64,000 bases of DNA from Desulfobulbus elongatus DSM 2908 (GCF_000621145.1 NZ_JHZB01000008.1:1-64000), one strand, 5' to 3'; positions 34,569-44,119 are shown, counted from the stretch's first letter. Translations and numbers: made by a program. Notes: a model not told the origin generated them from the letters alone.

Positions 34569-37500
34569 ATGAGCCAATCACCCCTGGCACCCGAACCCGA
34601 CCGTTCCCCATCCACCGACCATGCCGTCGACAGGGAGTCTTTCGTGTTTCTCGACCGGCGCGGCAAGCGCTGGCCCCGGTTCCGCCGGCTGATGTTCGCG
34701 GGCGGCCTGCTGGTATTCGTTGCCGTCGTCCTCTTCATCCAGGCGCTGGTGCTGCCCTCGCACCTCGCCGTGCCGCCGGCGGTGGAGCAACTGCAACGGA
34801 TCAGCAAGGCCCAGCAGGCCAAAAAGCCGGCCCGTGATCCGGCCCGGCCCGCCAAACCCCTGTGGCTGGATTATGCCAAAAAGCACAAGGATGCCAGAAC
34901 CGGGCAGTCCGCCGCCGGTGGCCACCACCCCTCCCCTTCCCCGAAAAACGTGGCGGGCGGGAGCACTCCCCCGGCCCACCGGGATGAAATCAGATTGGGA
35001 TTCTACCAGAACTGGGATCCGGACAGCCTCGATTCCCTCAAGGAAAACCTGGACAAACTCACCCACCTGTGCCCGGACTGGCTGACGTTCGGCACAGAGG
35101 TCGGCACGTTGAAGGCCACGCCGGACGCGCAACTGATCGAACTGGCCCAGGAACAGGATGTGGTGCTGCTGCCCCTGCTCAGCAACCTGGGCGAGGGCGA
35201 CGTCTGGATGGCCGAAGCCGTGGAGGCCCTGATCAACGGTCCGCCCGAGCGGCAGGAGCAGTTCATCGCCCATCTCGGCGAGACGCTTGCCGACATGAAC
35301 GCGCGCGGGGTAATGCTCGACTGGCAAGAGGTCGACCCCAGCTACCGCGGCAACATGAGCGTTTTTCTCGGCAAGGTCGCCGCCGCCCTGCACCGCGCCC
35401 ATCTGGAGCTGTGGCTCTGCGTGTCGACGGGCAGGGACCTGAAACTCTACGATCTCGACCGGCTGTCCGGGGTTGTCGACCATTTCGTCGCCCTGCTCCA
35501 CGACGAGCACGCCGAATTCGACGAACCCGGTCCGATCGCCTCGCGCGAATTTTTCAGCGGCTGGCTGTCCACCCTGGTCGGCGGCTACGGTGTCCCCGGC
35601 CAGTGGGTCATTTCCCTCGGCTCCTACGGCTACGACTGGACCGAGGGCGGAAAGACCGCGGAACTGCTCGGTTTCGCCGACGTGATGAGCCGGGCGCAGC
35701 GCTCGGCCCAGGCCTCCTGCGAATTCAGCCGGCCTTCGCTGAACCCGCATTTCGTCTACGAAACCGGGCAGAGCGTTCACACCGTCTGGTTTCTCGATGC
35801 CGTCACCTTCCTCAATCAACTGACCGAGGCCCGGTCCCTGCACGTCGGCGGCATTGCCATCAACCGGCTGGGGACCGAGGACCCGGCCATCTGGGACGCG
35901 CTGGATCTCGTCCCCGGCAGGCTGCCGGCCGCAGGCGACCTCGCCCGCCTGGAAACGATCAAACCCGGCAACGATATCGCCCAGGTCGGCCGGGGCAACC
36001 TGATCACCGTCGCCGACGAGCGGAGCGACGGCTTCCGCCGCATCCTGGTCGACAAAAAAAGCGGCCCCGGCGCCATGCTGACCGCCACCTACGAGCGCTT
36101 TCCCACCTACCTGACGATTCTCCACCAGGGCAGGGGCCCGGACGACGGCGTCACCCTCACCTTCGACGACGGGCCGGACAAAAAATGGACGCCCCGGATG
36201 CTCGACATCCTCAAGGCGAAAAACATCAAGGCCACCTTTTTCATGATCGGCGCCAACATGGAAAAGCATCCCGAGCTGGTGGAGCGGATCCTCGCCGAAG
36301 GGCACATGATCGGCGTGCACACCTACAGCCATCCCAACATCGCCCTCGTCTCCGAGGAACGGGCCCACCTGGAATTCAACGCCACCCAGCGGCTGATCGA
36401 GTCGATCACCGGCCACGGCACCATCCTTTTCCGGCCGCCCTACAACGCCGACACCAATCCCCACGAGCAGGAGGAACTGGTGCCGGTCAAACTGGCGCAG
36501 GAGATGGGCTATCTCACCGTGACCGAGGATATCGATCCGCAGGACTGGGACCGACCCGGTGTCGACGTCATGCTCGAGCGCGTTCAGCACGGCCGCATGC
36601 AGGGGGGCAACGTGGTCCTGCTGCACGATGCCGGCGGCGACCGCAGCCAGACCGTGGCGGCGCTGCCGCAAATCATCGACTATCTCACCGCCCGCGGCGA
36701 CCGGATCCTGCCGCTGCCGGAGTTGGTCGGCATTCCGGCCGAACAGCTCATGCCCGCCGTGCCGGCCAACCAACAGCCCCTCACCCGGATGATCAGCGAG
36801 AGCGGCTTTACCGCCATCCACGAGCTGACCAATTTCTTCTGGGCCTTCATGATCGTGGCCACGGGCCTGACCGTGCTGCGGACCCTGGCAGTCTCCTGGC
36901 TGGCCATCGGCAGCCGCCGGCACGATGAGGGCGAGGATGACGACGGCGCACCGTTCTGCCCGCCGGTGAGCGTGCTCATCGCCGCCTACAACGAGGAAAA
37001 GGTGATCCGCGACACGCTGCGCTCGGTGCTCAACACCCTGTATGCCGGGCCGATGGAGGTGGTGGTGGTCGACGACGGCTCCCTCGACGCCACCGCCGCG
37101 ATTGTCGCCGCCATGGCCGGGGAGGATGCCCGCATCCGCCTGATCCGCCAGGTCAACCTCGGCAAGGCCATGGCCCTGCGCAACGGCATGCAGGCGATCC
37201 GCCACCAGTTCGTGGTCAGCTTGGACGCCGACACCCAATTCACCCCGCAGACCATCGGCCATCTCATCCGGCCGTTCGCCGATCCGGCCGTGGGCGCGGT
37301 GTCCGGGCGGGCCAAGGTCGGCAATCCCAAAACCCTGATGGCCCGCTTCCAGTCCCTGGAATACACCTGCGGCTTCAATCTCGACCGCCGGGCCTATCAC
37401 CGGCTGCAATGCATCACCGTGGTGCCCGGCGCGGTCAGCGCCCTTCGGGTCAGCGCCGTGCAGGCGGCTGGCGGCATCAGCACCGAGACCCTGGCCGAAG

Positions 37501-38036
37501 ACACCGATCTCACCCTGGCCCTGCACAAATGCGGCTTCGCCATCCATTACGCGCCCCGGGCCGTGGCCTGGACCGAGGCGCCGGAGACGGTGCGCGCCTT
37601 TGCCAAGCAGCGGTTCCGCTGGGCCTTCGGCACCCTGCAATGTTTGTGGAAGCACCGCGAGCTGCTCTTCAACTCGCAGTATCCCGCCCTCGGCTGGTTC
37701 AGCCTGCCCAGCACCTGGTTTTTCAACATCTTCCTGGTCGCGCTCGGCTCGATCATCGATCTGGTTCTCCTGCTCTCCCTGGTGATGAGCCCGGCCAATT
37801 CGATTCTCTACCTCTACTTTTTCGTGTTCCTGGCCGCCGATCTCGTCCTGGCGGCGGTGGCCTGCCTGGTGGAGCGGGAGCCGCTGGCCCAGACCTGGCT
37901 GGTGCTGCCGATGCGATTCATCTACCGGCCGGTCCTCAACATCGTCGTCGTCCGGGCGATCCTCAGGGCCCTCAAGGGCGTGTGGGTCGGCTGGGGCAAG
38001 CTCGACCGCACCGCCTCGGTTCCCTACAAGGCTTAA
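34569..38036 (+). CDS. Trifunctional GH18-like / NodB deacetylase / GT2 glycosyltransferase
   Basis: The 1155-residue protein has a transmembrane helix (42-62), a low-complexity linker, and a GH18-type barrel (about 141-450; D251-W-Q-E254 is the DxxDxE-like segment). The polysaccharide deacetylase of the NodB/CE4 type spans about 526-700 (Asp533-Asp534 in TFDDGP, His584 and His588 in HTYSHPN, RPPYN). A transmembrane helix (752-778) precedes a processive GT2 (798-1020; DD835-836, D886xD888, D978, QRFRW at 1014-1018) and C-terminal helices. The family is known from databases as a trifunctional GH18 type, but its product is uncharacterised. A single chain would thus polymerise, deacetylate and cut a hexosamine-type polymer, which is inference from PgaB/PgaC. 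The ribosome site GGAGG is rather distant. Confidence 0.88.
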   Translation: MSQSPLAPEPDRSPSTDHAVDRESFVFLDRRGKRWPRFRRLMFAGGLLVFVAVVLFIQALVLPSHLAVPPAVEQLQRISKAQQAKKPARDPARPAKPLWLDYAKKHKDARTGQSAAGGHHPSPSPKNVAGGSTPPAHRDEIRLGFYQNWDPDSLDSLKENLDKLTHLCPDWLTFGTEVGTLKATPDAQLIELAQEQDVVLLPLLSNLGEGDVWMAEAVEALINGPPERQEQFIAHLGETLADMNARGVMLDWQEVDPSYRGNMSVFLGKVAAALHRAHLELWLCVSTGRDLKLYDLDRLSGVVDHFVALLHDEHAEFDEPGPIASREFFSGWLSTLVGGYGVPGQWVISLGSYGYDWTEGGKTAELLGFADVMSRAQRSAQASCEFSRPSLNPHFVYETGQSVHTVWFLDAVTFLNQLTEARSLHVGGIAINRLGTEDPAIWDALDLVPGRLPAAGDLARLETIKPGNDIAQVGRGNLITVADERSDGFRRILVDKKSGPGAMLTATYERFPTYLTILHQGRGPDDGVTLTFDDGPDKKWTPRMLDILKAKNIKATFFMIGANMEKHPELVERILAEGHMIGVHTYSHPNIALVSEERAHLEFNATQRLIESITGHGTILFRPPYNADTNPHEQEELVPVKLAQEMGYLTVTEDIDPQDWDRPGVDVMLERVQHGRMQGGNVVLLHDAGGDRSQTVAALPQIIDYLTARGDRILPLPELVGIPAEQLMPAVPANQQPLTRMISESGFTAIHELTNFFWAFMIVATGLTVLRTLAVSWLAIGSRRHDEGEDDDGAPFCPPVSVLIAAYNEEKVIRDTLRSVLNTLYAGPMEVVVVDDGSLDATAAIVAAMAGEDARIRLIRQVNLGKAMALRNGMQAIRHQFVVSLDADTQFTPQTIGHLIRPFADPAVGAVSGRAKVGNPKTLMARFQSLEYTCGFNLDRRAYHRLQCITVVPGAVSALRVSAVQAAGGISTETLAEDTDLTLALHKCGFAIHYAPRAVAWTEAPETVRAFAKQRFRWAFGTLQCLWKHRELLFNSQYPALGWFSLPSTWFFNIFLVALGSIIDLVLLLSLVMSPANSILYLYFFVFLAADLVLAAVACLVEREPLAQTWLVLPMRFIYRPVLNIVVVRAILRALKGVWVGWGKLDRTASVPYKA

Positions 38037-38050
38037 CGAACACCCACGCC

Positions 38051-39205
38051 ATGGCCATGACCCGTCCTTCGACCCAGTTGCTGCGCACCCGGATATTTTT
38101 TCCGCTCCTCCTGTTGCTGGCGGTGTCCCTCGGCGCCGGCTGCCGCGACCAGACCGAGGCCGAGATGGCGCACAAAGGCCAGGCCGGGGCGGATGGCCCG
38201 GTCACCCTGGCCATGCCTAAAAACGACGTCTACACCGGTGCCTATGTCGACTTCGGCGAGGGCGAGGCGCAGGTGACCTACGACGCCCTGGTCGCCTTCG
38301 AGCGGCTCACCGGCAAATCGCTGGCCGTGGTGGCCTTCGGCAATTTCTGGGGCGACCGCGCCTTCCCGGAGAAAACCGTGCGCCTCGTCGCCAACTACGG
38401 CGCCGTGCCGCTGCTCTTCTGGTCGCCCTGGGACAAGCCCTACGAAGAGGCGCGCGGACCGGACCGGTTCGGCCTGCGGGAGATCCTCGCCGGCAAGTGG
38501 GATGCGTACATCGACACCTGGGCCGATGCGGCGCGCCAGTACGGCAAGCCGCTCCTGGTCGCCTGGGGCCTGGAGATGAACGGCACCTGGTTTCCCTGGT
38601 CCGGCGTGTTTTACGGCGGCGGCAAGACCGCCGGCCACAAGGAGGGCCGGACGCTCTACGAGGGACCGGAACTGTACAAGCGGGCCTATCGCTATGTGGT
38701 CGACAGGGTCCGGGCGCGGCAGGCGACCAACATCCTGTGGGGCTTCCATGTCAACAATTTCAGCTCGCCCCGCACGGCCTGGAACCGGATGAGCAGCTAT
38801 TATCCGGGCGCCGGTTACGTCGACTGGCTCGGCCTGAGCGTCTATGGTAAGATGAGCCGATCCGAGGGATGGGCCGAGTTCGACGACATGATGGCCGAAC
38901 CCTATGCCGAAATCTGCAAACTGGATGCGAACAAGCCCCTGTTCGTCGCGGAATGGGGGGTGGGCGAATATCCGCCCGGAGACAAGGCCGGGTTCATCGC
39001 CGCGGCCCTGCAGCATTTGCCGGACAGGTATCAGCGGGTGCGGCTCGCCGTCTATTGGCATGAACGGTGGGAGAACGAGGACGGCAGCTACAGCAACCTC
39101 CGGGTCAACTCCTCGCCCGAGGCCCTGAAAGCGTACCGGACCGGCATCGCCTCGCCGCGCTGGCTCGGCCGGCCGCAGTTCGAGCGGCGGGTGCCGCCCC
39201 CTTGA
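38051..39205 (+). CDS. GH26-like glycoside hydrolase, predicted lipoprotein
   Basis: The 384-residue protein has a hydrophobic signal (11-29) ending in a lipobox-like LGAGC (Cys31). The barrel resembles GH26 enzymes (mannanase/lichenase clan): Glu175 in WGLEMNGTWFPW is the expected acid/base and Glu301 in LFVAEWGV the nucleophile. The usual His before the acid/base (HEMNG) is Leu here. Substrate is unknown. It starts 14 bases after the trifunctional gene, so the two form an operon, consistent with trimming of the exported polymer. Confidence 0.82.
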   Translation: MAMTRPSTQLLRTRIFFPLLLLLAVSLGAGCRDQTEAEMAHKGQAGADGPVTLAMPKNDVYTGAYVDFGEGEAQVTYDALVAFERLTGKSLAVVAFGNFWGDRAFPEKTVRLVANYGAVPLLFWSPWDKPYEEARGPDRFGLREILAGKWDAYIDTWADAARQYGKPLLVAWGLEMNGTWFPWSGVFYGGGKTAGHKEGRTLYEGPELYKRAYRYVVDRVRARQATNILWGFHVNNFSSPRTAWNRMSSYYPGAGYVDWLGLSVYGKMSRSEGWAEFDDMMAEPYAEICKLDANKPLFVAEWGVGEYPPGDKAGFIAAALQHLPDRYQRVRLAVYWHERWENEDGSYSNLRVNSSPEALKAYRTGIASPRWLGRPQFERRVPPP

Positions 39206-39320
39206 CGCTCTTGTCCTCGAAGCCCCGATCCCGAGTGGATACGGGCGCGGCCGGCCCACTTCTTTTTGACATTGTCGGATTCCATGTTCCCGTTCACCTT
39301 TTCCCCATAACGGTGCACCC

Positions 39321-39893
39321 ATGAATATCCTTCTTTTCAACGGCAGCCCCCGCAGGCGCGGCAACACCGACCTTCTGCTGGAGCGCATCGAAGCGGCCAT
39401 CCACCAGGCCGGCCACAAAGCCGAGCAGATCAACCTGGCCCGCCTGGACATCCACCCCTGCACCGGCTGCGGCCATTGCGAGACCGAAGGCGTGTGCATC
39501 TTCAAGGACGACATGACCCCGCTCTACGACAAGATCGACGCGGCCAACCGGATCGTCATCGGCTCGCCCATCTATTTCTGCGGGATCACCGCCCAGGCCA
39601 AGGCCTTCATCGACCGCTGCCAGGCCCTGTGGTGCCGCAAATACCTGCTCGGCCAGATCAAACCGGAACGCGAATACCGGCGGGGCTACATGGTCAGCGT
39701 CGCCGCCGCCGACAGCGGCACGATCTTCGACGGCACCCGCCAGACCGTCCGCTACGCCTTTGACGCCATGGAGTGCACCTTCAGCGGGGAATTGCTGGCC
39801 GGGGGCGTGGACGGCAAGGGCGCGGTGGCCGGGAAACCGGAACTCATGGCAGAAGCGGCGCATCTGGGCCAGACCATCTGCCGCAAATCCTGA
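39321..39893 (+). CDS. Iron-sulfur flavoprotein (NADPH-dependent FMN reductase fold)
   Basis: The 190-residue flavodoxin-like protein has the FMN phosphate loop FNGSPRRRGNTDLL and a compact cysteine cluster C47-x2-C50-x2-C53-x5-C59 that matches the Isf-type [4Fe-4S] site of methanogen and anaerobe flavoproteins. GSPIYFCGITAQAKAF forms the next FMN contact. It would move electrons to reduce O2, peroxide or another acceptor. It stands 115 bases after the GH26-like gene; its stop touches the start of the next gene (TGAATG). A role in glycan work is not obvious. Confidence 0.85.
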   Translation: MNILLFNGSPRRRGNTDLLLERIEAAIHQAGHKAEQINLARLDIHPCTGCGHCETEGVCIFKDDMTPLYDKIDAANRIVIGSPIYFCGITAQAKAFIDRCQALWCRKYLLGQIKPEREYRRGYMVSVAAADSGTIFDGTRQTVRYAFDAMECTFSGELLAGGVDGKGAVAGKPELMAEAAHLGQTICRKS

Positions 39894-41771
39894 ATGCCCG
39901 TGCAAACCAGAAACCGAACCAGGCGACCGCTTCTCGCCGCCTGCCTGCTCGCGTCCCTGCTGGCGGCGCCATCGTTTGCGCCGGCAGCCCGGACGGAGGC
40001 CGGGCGCGCGGTGACCGAACTGGCCGCCAGCTACCGCTTCCTGGTCAGCGACCGCCAAGACGGCGGCATCCTCTACACCGCCACTGCCGGCGACCTGCGG
40101 GGGCAGCGGCTCCCCTTGAGTTTTCACGACAGCGCCGCCTACTGGGGCGAACACGTCTGCGGGGCGGCCGACTGCGCGGTGACCGACGTCTACGATCCGC
40201 AGGCCTATACCCTGCTGCCGCAGAAAACGCCCGCCGGCGACCTCCAGACCGAGCGGGTCAACACCCACAACGGCGCCAACATTTACGATGCCGCGACCTG
40301 GCAGATCGCGGTGCTGCTCGGCCACCGGCTCAACCGGCTGCCGCTGGCCCCCGGCCGGGACGCCTACACCCTGGCGAGCGCCCCGACCCGGCTGCTGGCG
40401 GCCGGCCATTACGGCGACAGCCGCCACCCCGCCCCCGGCCAGACCCGCGCCCTTTCCAGCGGGCCGGTTTTCGTCTACAATCAGCTCCGCATCACCGAGC
40501 CGGCACGGGCCTACAGCTTCCGCATGCTGCCCCGGGCCTGGCTGTCGCCCGATCCCTTTATCGGCACGTCCCACGCCCGCTTCATCGGCACCGCCAACCT
40601 GCCCGCCAACCATCCCGACTACCAGGCCGGCCTGATCAGTTGGACCGACTGGAAACCGATCACCGGCGAAAACGCCTGGGCCTTTTTCATCGGCCCGCTC
40701 CAGGCGGCCGACCTCCACTACGTCCATGGCCGCGCGGGTGGCTATGTCCCCTTTGCCGAACCGGCCCTGGCCAACGCCCTGGCGGTGCTGCCCGCCTTTG
40801 CCGCCATGCAGTCGCCGCAGGGCGGCGTGTACTACGCTCCGGCGGGCACGGTGGTCAATCAGGGCGATCAACTGGTCGATCCGTCCTTCGTGGCCGTGGA
40901 AAACACCCTCTCCCTCTTCGCCGGCCTGCGCATTCTCGACGCCACCCTGACCAGAACCCTGGCGCGGGACCAGGCCCTTTCGGCCTCCGACCGGACCGCC
41001 ATCGCCGAAGGGCTGACCCTGTGCCGGGCCATGGTCGACGGTGGCCCGATCGGCCAGGGCCGTACCACCGAAGGCTTGCTCCATTTTCTGCGGTATGACG
41101 CCTGGAAGGACGGGGAATTCGTGCAGGGGGGACTGGCGGACAGACCCGGCGCGCCGGACCGATGGCTGCCGAACCTTGCGCCCAAGGCGGTCGATGTCAA
41201 CACCTGGGGTGTGGCCGCCCTGGGACCGGACCGCATTGACGAATGGTTCGGGTTCGGCGCCAGCTTCGACACCTGGCAGCGGGTCAAGCAGTGGGGCGGG
41301 TACGGCCGGGGCGCCGACCTCTGGGGCGTGGGCTTTTCCGATCAGGACGGCAACGGCATCGACGCGGCCGGCCGCTATCGCCAGGGCGTACTCTCCGCCG
41401 AATGGACGGCCGGCGCCATCACCATGGTCCGCATGATGATCGCGCACTACCAGGCCATTGACCGTGCTTCGCCCCGCGCCGAGCAGGCTCGCGCCTTCGT
41501 CGAGGCGCTCCGGCGCGACGAAGGCGGCATGCTGGCCGCCTTGGAGCGGCTGCGGCTCGACACCTATCCCGAGGCCGGCTTTCCCGGCACGCCGGCCGAT
41601 TACCCGAAGCTCTTCCCGCTGGCCACCAAGCCCTATCTCTATGCCAGCAGGCGCTACCTGATTCCCTTCGGCTGGTACGCCAACCCCATTCCCAGCACCT
41701 GCGCCACCGCCTGGATGGTCATGGTGGCCAACCGCTACAACCCCTTTCTTCCCGGCGGCGGCCTCCGCTGA
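39894..41771 (+). CDS. Secreted protein of unknown function, possible six-hairpin glycosidase fold
   Basis: The 625-residue protein has a signal peptide (1-31, cleavage near PAA/RT). Trp- and Gly-rich helical segments (VNTWGVAALG, SAEWTAGAITMVRMM, LWGVGFSDQDGNG) recall (alpha/alpha)6 glycosidases, but no catalytic residue could be assigned with certainty. The Cys pair at about 89 and 94 may form a disulfide. Its start adjoins the flavoprotein stop, so it belongs to the same operon as the GT2 and GH26-like genes. Glycan binding or hydrolysis is inferred from context. I do not recognise a named family. Confidence 0.6.
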   Translation: MPVQTRNRTRRPLLAACLLASLLAAPSFAPAARTEAGRAVTELAASYRFLVSDRQDGGILYTATAGDLRGQRLPLSFHDSAAYWGEHVCGAADCAVTDVYDPQAYTLLPQKTPAGDLQTERVNTHNGANIYDAATWQIAVLLGHRLNRLPLAPGRDAYTLASAPTRLLAAGHYGDSRHPAPGQTRALSSGPVFVYNQLRITEPARAYSFRMLPRAWLSPDPFIGTSHARFIGTANLPANHPDYQAGLISWTDWKPITGENAWAFFIGPLQAADLHYVHGRAGGYVPFAEPALANALAVLPAFAAMQSPQGGVYYAPAGTVVNQGDQLVDPSFVAVENTLSLFAGLRILDATLTRTLARDQALSASDRTAIAEGLTLCRAMVDGGPIGQGRTTEGLLHFLRYDAWKDGEFVQGGLADRPGAPDRWLPNLAPKAVDVNTWGVAALGPDRIDEWFGFGASFDTWQRVKQWGGYGRGADLWGVGFSDQDGNGIDAAGRYRQGVLSAEWTAGAITMVRMMIAHYQAIDRASPRAEQARAFVEALRRDEGGMLAALERLRLDTYPEAGFPGTPADYPKLFPLATKPYLYASRRYLIPFGWYANPIPSTCATAWMVMVANRYNPFLPGGGLR

Positions 41772-41792
41772 CACGCCCGCCGTTGGCGGATC

Positions 41793-42524
41793 TCAGACTC
41801 GGCCGCGCAGATAGGCCAGCCGCAGCGGTTCCGGGAATCTCTCGATGGCGTAGCGCAGCATGGTGCGGGGCATGAGCCGGTAATGCTGGCGCAGAAAGCG
41901 CTCCAGCGCCTGCTGGTCGCGTTTGCCGACTTCCCGCAGCATCCAGCCCACGGCCTTGTGGATGAGGTCGTGCCGGTCGTCCCGCAGCAGGGCGGCGAGC
42001 GCCAGGCAATCGGCGAAATCGTTGTGCCTGATAAAATGCAGGGTGGCGATGATGGCGATCCGCCGCTCCCAGAGCGATGCGGACGCGGCGAGGGTGGACA
42101 GCAGGGAACGGTCCTTGTCGGCCAGATAAGCGCCAACAATGGGGGCGGCCGAGCAGTCGACCAGGTCCCAATTGTTGATAAAGGCGGTGTGTTCGAGATA
42201 GCTGGTGAAGATTGCCCGGCGCGTGGCTTCGTCGGCCCGGCCTAAGCGGTCCGCCAGCAGCAGCAGAGCGGCGAGGCGCTCTTCATGCCACGGGGAGCGC
42301 AGTACCTCGCAGATTGCCGCCAGCTCCAGGTGACGGAAGCGGGGCAGCACCGACCGCAGCACCGGCAGGCGGATGCCGAGAAAGCGGTCGCCTTCGCCGT
42401 ATTCGCCGGGACCGGTCTTGAAAAACCGCAGGGAATGGGCGGCAATGGCCGGGTCCGCCAACTGGCGCAACGCCTGTTGCAGTGCCTGCGCCTCCGCGCC
42501 GATGTCGGGCTGCTGCGACGCCAT
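41793..42524 (-). CDS. DNA alkylation repair enzyme (AlkD-like)
   Basis: The roughly 243-residue protein is built of HEAT-like helical repeats, with the conserved NNWDLVDCSAAPIVGAYL and AVGWMLREVGKRD segments of DNA glycosylases of the AlkC/AlkD group. These excise 3- and 7-alkylpurines without flipping the base. Two starts are possible, ATG 42533 and ATG 42524. The second overlaps the corA stop by one base (TGATG). It is in an operon with mobB and corA and is convergent with the secreted protein gene. Confidence 0.85.
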   Translation of the reverse strand: MASQQPDIGAEAQALQQALRQLADPAIAAHSLRFFKTGPGEYGEGDRFLGIRLPVLRSVLPRFRHLELAAICEVLRSPWHEERLAALLLLADRLGRADEATRRAIFTSYLEHTAFINNWDLVDCSAAPIVGAYLADKDRSLLSTLAASASLWERRIAIIATLHFIRHNDFADCLALAALLRDDRHDLIHKAVGWMLREVGKRDQQALERFLRQHYRLMPRTMLRYAIERFPEPLRLAYLRGRV

Positions 42525-43585
42525 CACAGCCATTTCTTCCGCTTGAACAGAACGAGGAGCGCCACGGCGAGCAGGACAAAGACTCCCCACAGCGCCGGGT
42601 AGCCCCAGCGCCAGTGCAGTTCCGGCATGTAGTCGAAATTCATGCCGTAAACCCCGGCGATAAAGGTCAGGGGAATGAAGATGGAGGCGAAGATGGTCAG
42701 CACCTTCATGATCTCGTTCATCCTGTTGCTGACGCTGGAGAGATAGATGTCGAGCATGCCGTTGAGCAGGTCGCGGTAGGAATCCATGGTGTCGATCACC
42801 CGCAGGGTGTGGTCGAACACGTCGCGGAAATAGGGCAGGTTCCGCTCCTGGACGAGTGGGCACTCGCTCCGCTGGAGGGCGAGCAGCGCCTCGCGTAGCG
42901 GCGCGATCGCCTTGCGGATGAACACCATCTCCCGCCTGAGCAGCTGGATGGTGGCGAAAATTTTGGGCTGCGGCCGGTGCAGCAGCGCGCTCTCCGCCGA
43001 CTCGATCGCCTCCTCCATGATATCGGCCAGGGCGAAGTAGTTGTCCACCACCGCATCCATGATCGCGTAGGCGAGGTAGTCGATGCCCAGGGTGCGGATG
43101 CGCCCCTTGGTGCCGCTCAGCCGCAGCACGACGGCGGCGAACAGGTTGTCCGCCGTTTCCCGGAAGGTAAAAAGCATGTCGGCGAACATGAGCAGGGAGA
43201 TCTGCTCGTGGCGGACATCGAGCGCTTCGTTGCAGTGCAGCCTCTTCATCACCAAAAACAGGTGATCCTCGAATTCCTCGAACTTCGGCCGCTGGTGGGT
43301 GTTGAGGATATCCTCCAGCACCAGGGGGTGGACGCCGAAATGGTGACCGATGGTCTCGATCATGTCGACCATGTCCAGCCCCTCGCAGTGCACCCAGAGG
43401 CAGGCGCCCTGGCCGCGATGGTGCAGGATGTCGTCGATGGTGGCGACGGAGAAGGACTCGAACCGGTCGGCGGTGTAGCAATAGAGGGTGACGCGGCCGG
43501 CCACGGCCGGAGTCGGGCCGACATGGACCAGGGTGCCGGGCGGCAGGCCCGCTTTTTCGGACGGATAGTTGAGGGAGTCGGCCAT
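42524..43585 (-). CDS. corA: CorA-type magnesium/divalent cation channel
   Basis: The 353-residue protein has a large cytoplasmic domain and two C-terminal transmembrane helices joined by the periplasmic loop with the GMN signature (314-316) that selects hydrated Mg2+. The final KRKKW basic sphincter lies at the C-terminus. It carries the alpha-helical stalk (YLSSVSNRMNEIMKVLTIFAS). It starts about 30 bases downstream of the mobB stop and is coupled to the alkylation repair gene. Confidence 0.94.
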   Translation of the reverse strand: MADSLNYPSEKAGLPPGTLVHVGPTPAVAGRVTLYCYTADRFESFSVATIDDILHHRGQGACLWVHCEGLDMVDMIETIGHHFGVHPLVLEDILNTHQRPKFEEFEDHLFLVMKRLHCNEALDVRHEQISLLMFADMLFTFRETADNLFAAVVLRLSGTKGRIRTLGIDYLAYAIMDAVVDNYFALADIMEEAIESAESALLHRPQPKIFATIQLLRREMVFIRKAIAPLREALLALQRSECPLVQERNLPYFRDVFDHTLRVIDTMDSYRDLLNGMLDIYLSSVSNRMNEIMKVLTIFASIFIPLTFIAGVYGMNFDYMPELHWRWGYPALWGVFVLLAVALLVLFKRKKWL

Positions 43586-43615
43586 GGGCGTTTCCTTTGG
43601 TGCGGGGTGGCGGGC

Positions 43616-44119
43616 TCAGCGTTTAGCGGCGCGGCCACCCAGCAGGCGGGCCTCGATCAGCGCGGCGATCTCCCGGCTCTGGTCGAGGCGGAAGCAAGGC
43701 TCGCCGTCCAGCGGCGGCTCGGCGGCCACGGCGATCACCCCCGGGACCTGATCGCGCAGCAGGGGAGCCGTGCTGTCCCTGCGCACCTCGATCTTGGGGA
43801 CGTCGGCATGCTTGAATCCCTCGGCCAGGACGATGTCTGCCTCCGGAAAGAGCCGTTCGGCCAGCACCGGCAGGTCGCAGGCCGGGGGTTCGCTCTGCAC
43901 GATCAACCGGTCCGGCGCCAGCAGCGCCACGCCGTCGGCGCCGGCCTCCCGGTACCGGGCGGTATCGGAACCGGGCCGGTCACAGGCGATGCCGCGCTCC
44001 TTGGTCGATTTGATCACTGCCACCACATAGCCCCTGTCCCGCAAATGCGTCAACACCTGGCGCACCAGGGTGGTTTTTCCGGAATCGTGCCAGCCTATGA
44101 AGGCGATGAGTGGCGGCAT
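43616..44119 (-). CDS. mobB: Molybdopterin-guanine dinucleotide biosynthesis protein MobB
   Basis: The 167-residue GTP-binding protein has a P-loop GWHDSGKT (9-16) and the MobB pattern VIKSTKERG and DIVLAEGFKHADVPKIEV. It assists MobA in attaching GMP to molybdopterin, needed for formate dehydrogenases and other molybdo/tungsto-enzymes of anaerobes. It is the first gene of an operon with corA and the repair gene. No other Mo-cofactor gene is in the window. Confidence 0.9.
   Translation of the reverse strand: MPPLIAFIGWHDSGKTTLVRQVLTHLRDRGYVVAVIKSTKERGIACDRPGSDTARYREAGADGVALLAPDRLIVQSEPPACDLPVLAERLFPEADIVLAEGFKHADVPKIEVRRDSTAPLLRDQVPGVIAVAAEPPLDGEPCFRLDQSREIAALIEARLLGGRAAKR

Noticed and set aside
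34578-37655. 1025-codon minus-strand frame opposite the GH18-NodB-GT2 gene
   Set aside because: The plus strand has clear catalytic motifs, and the antisense frame has none.
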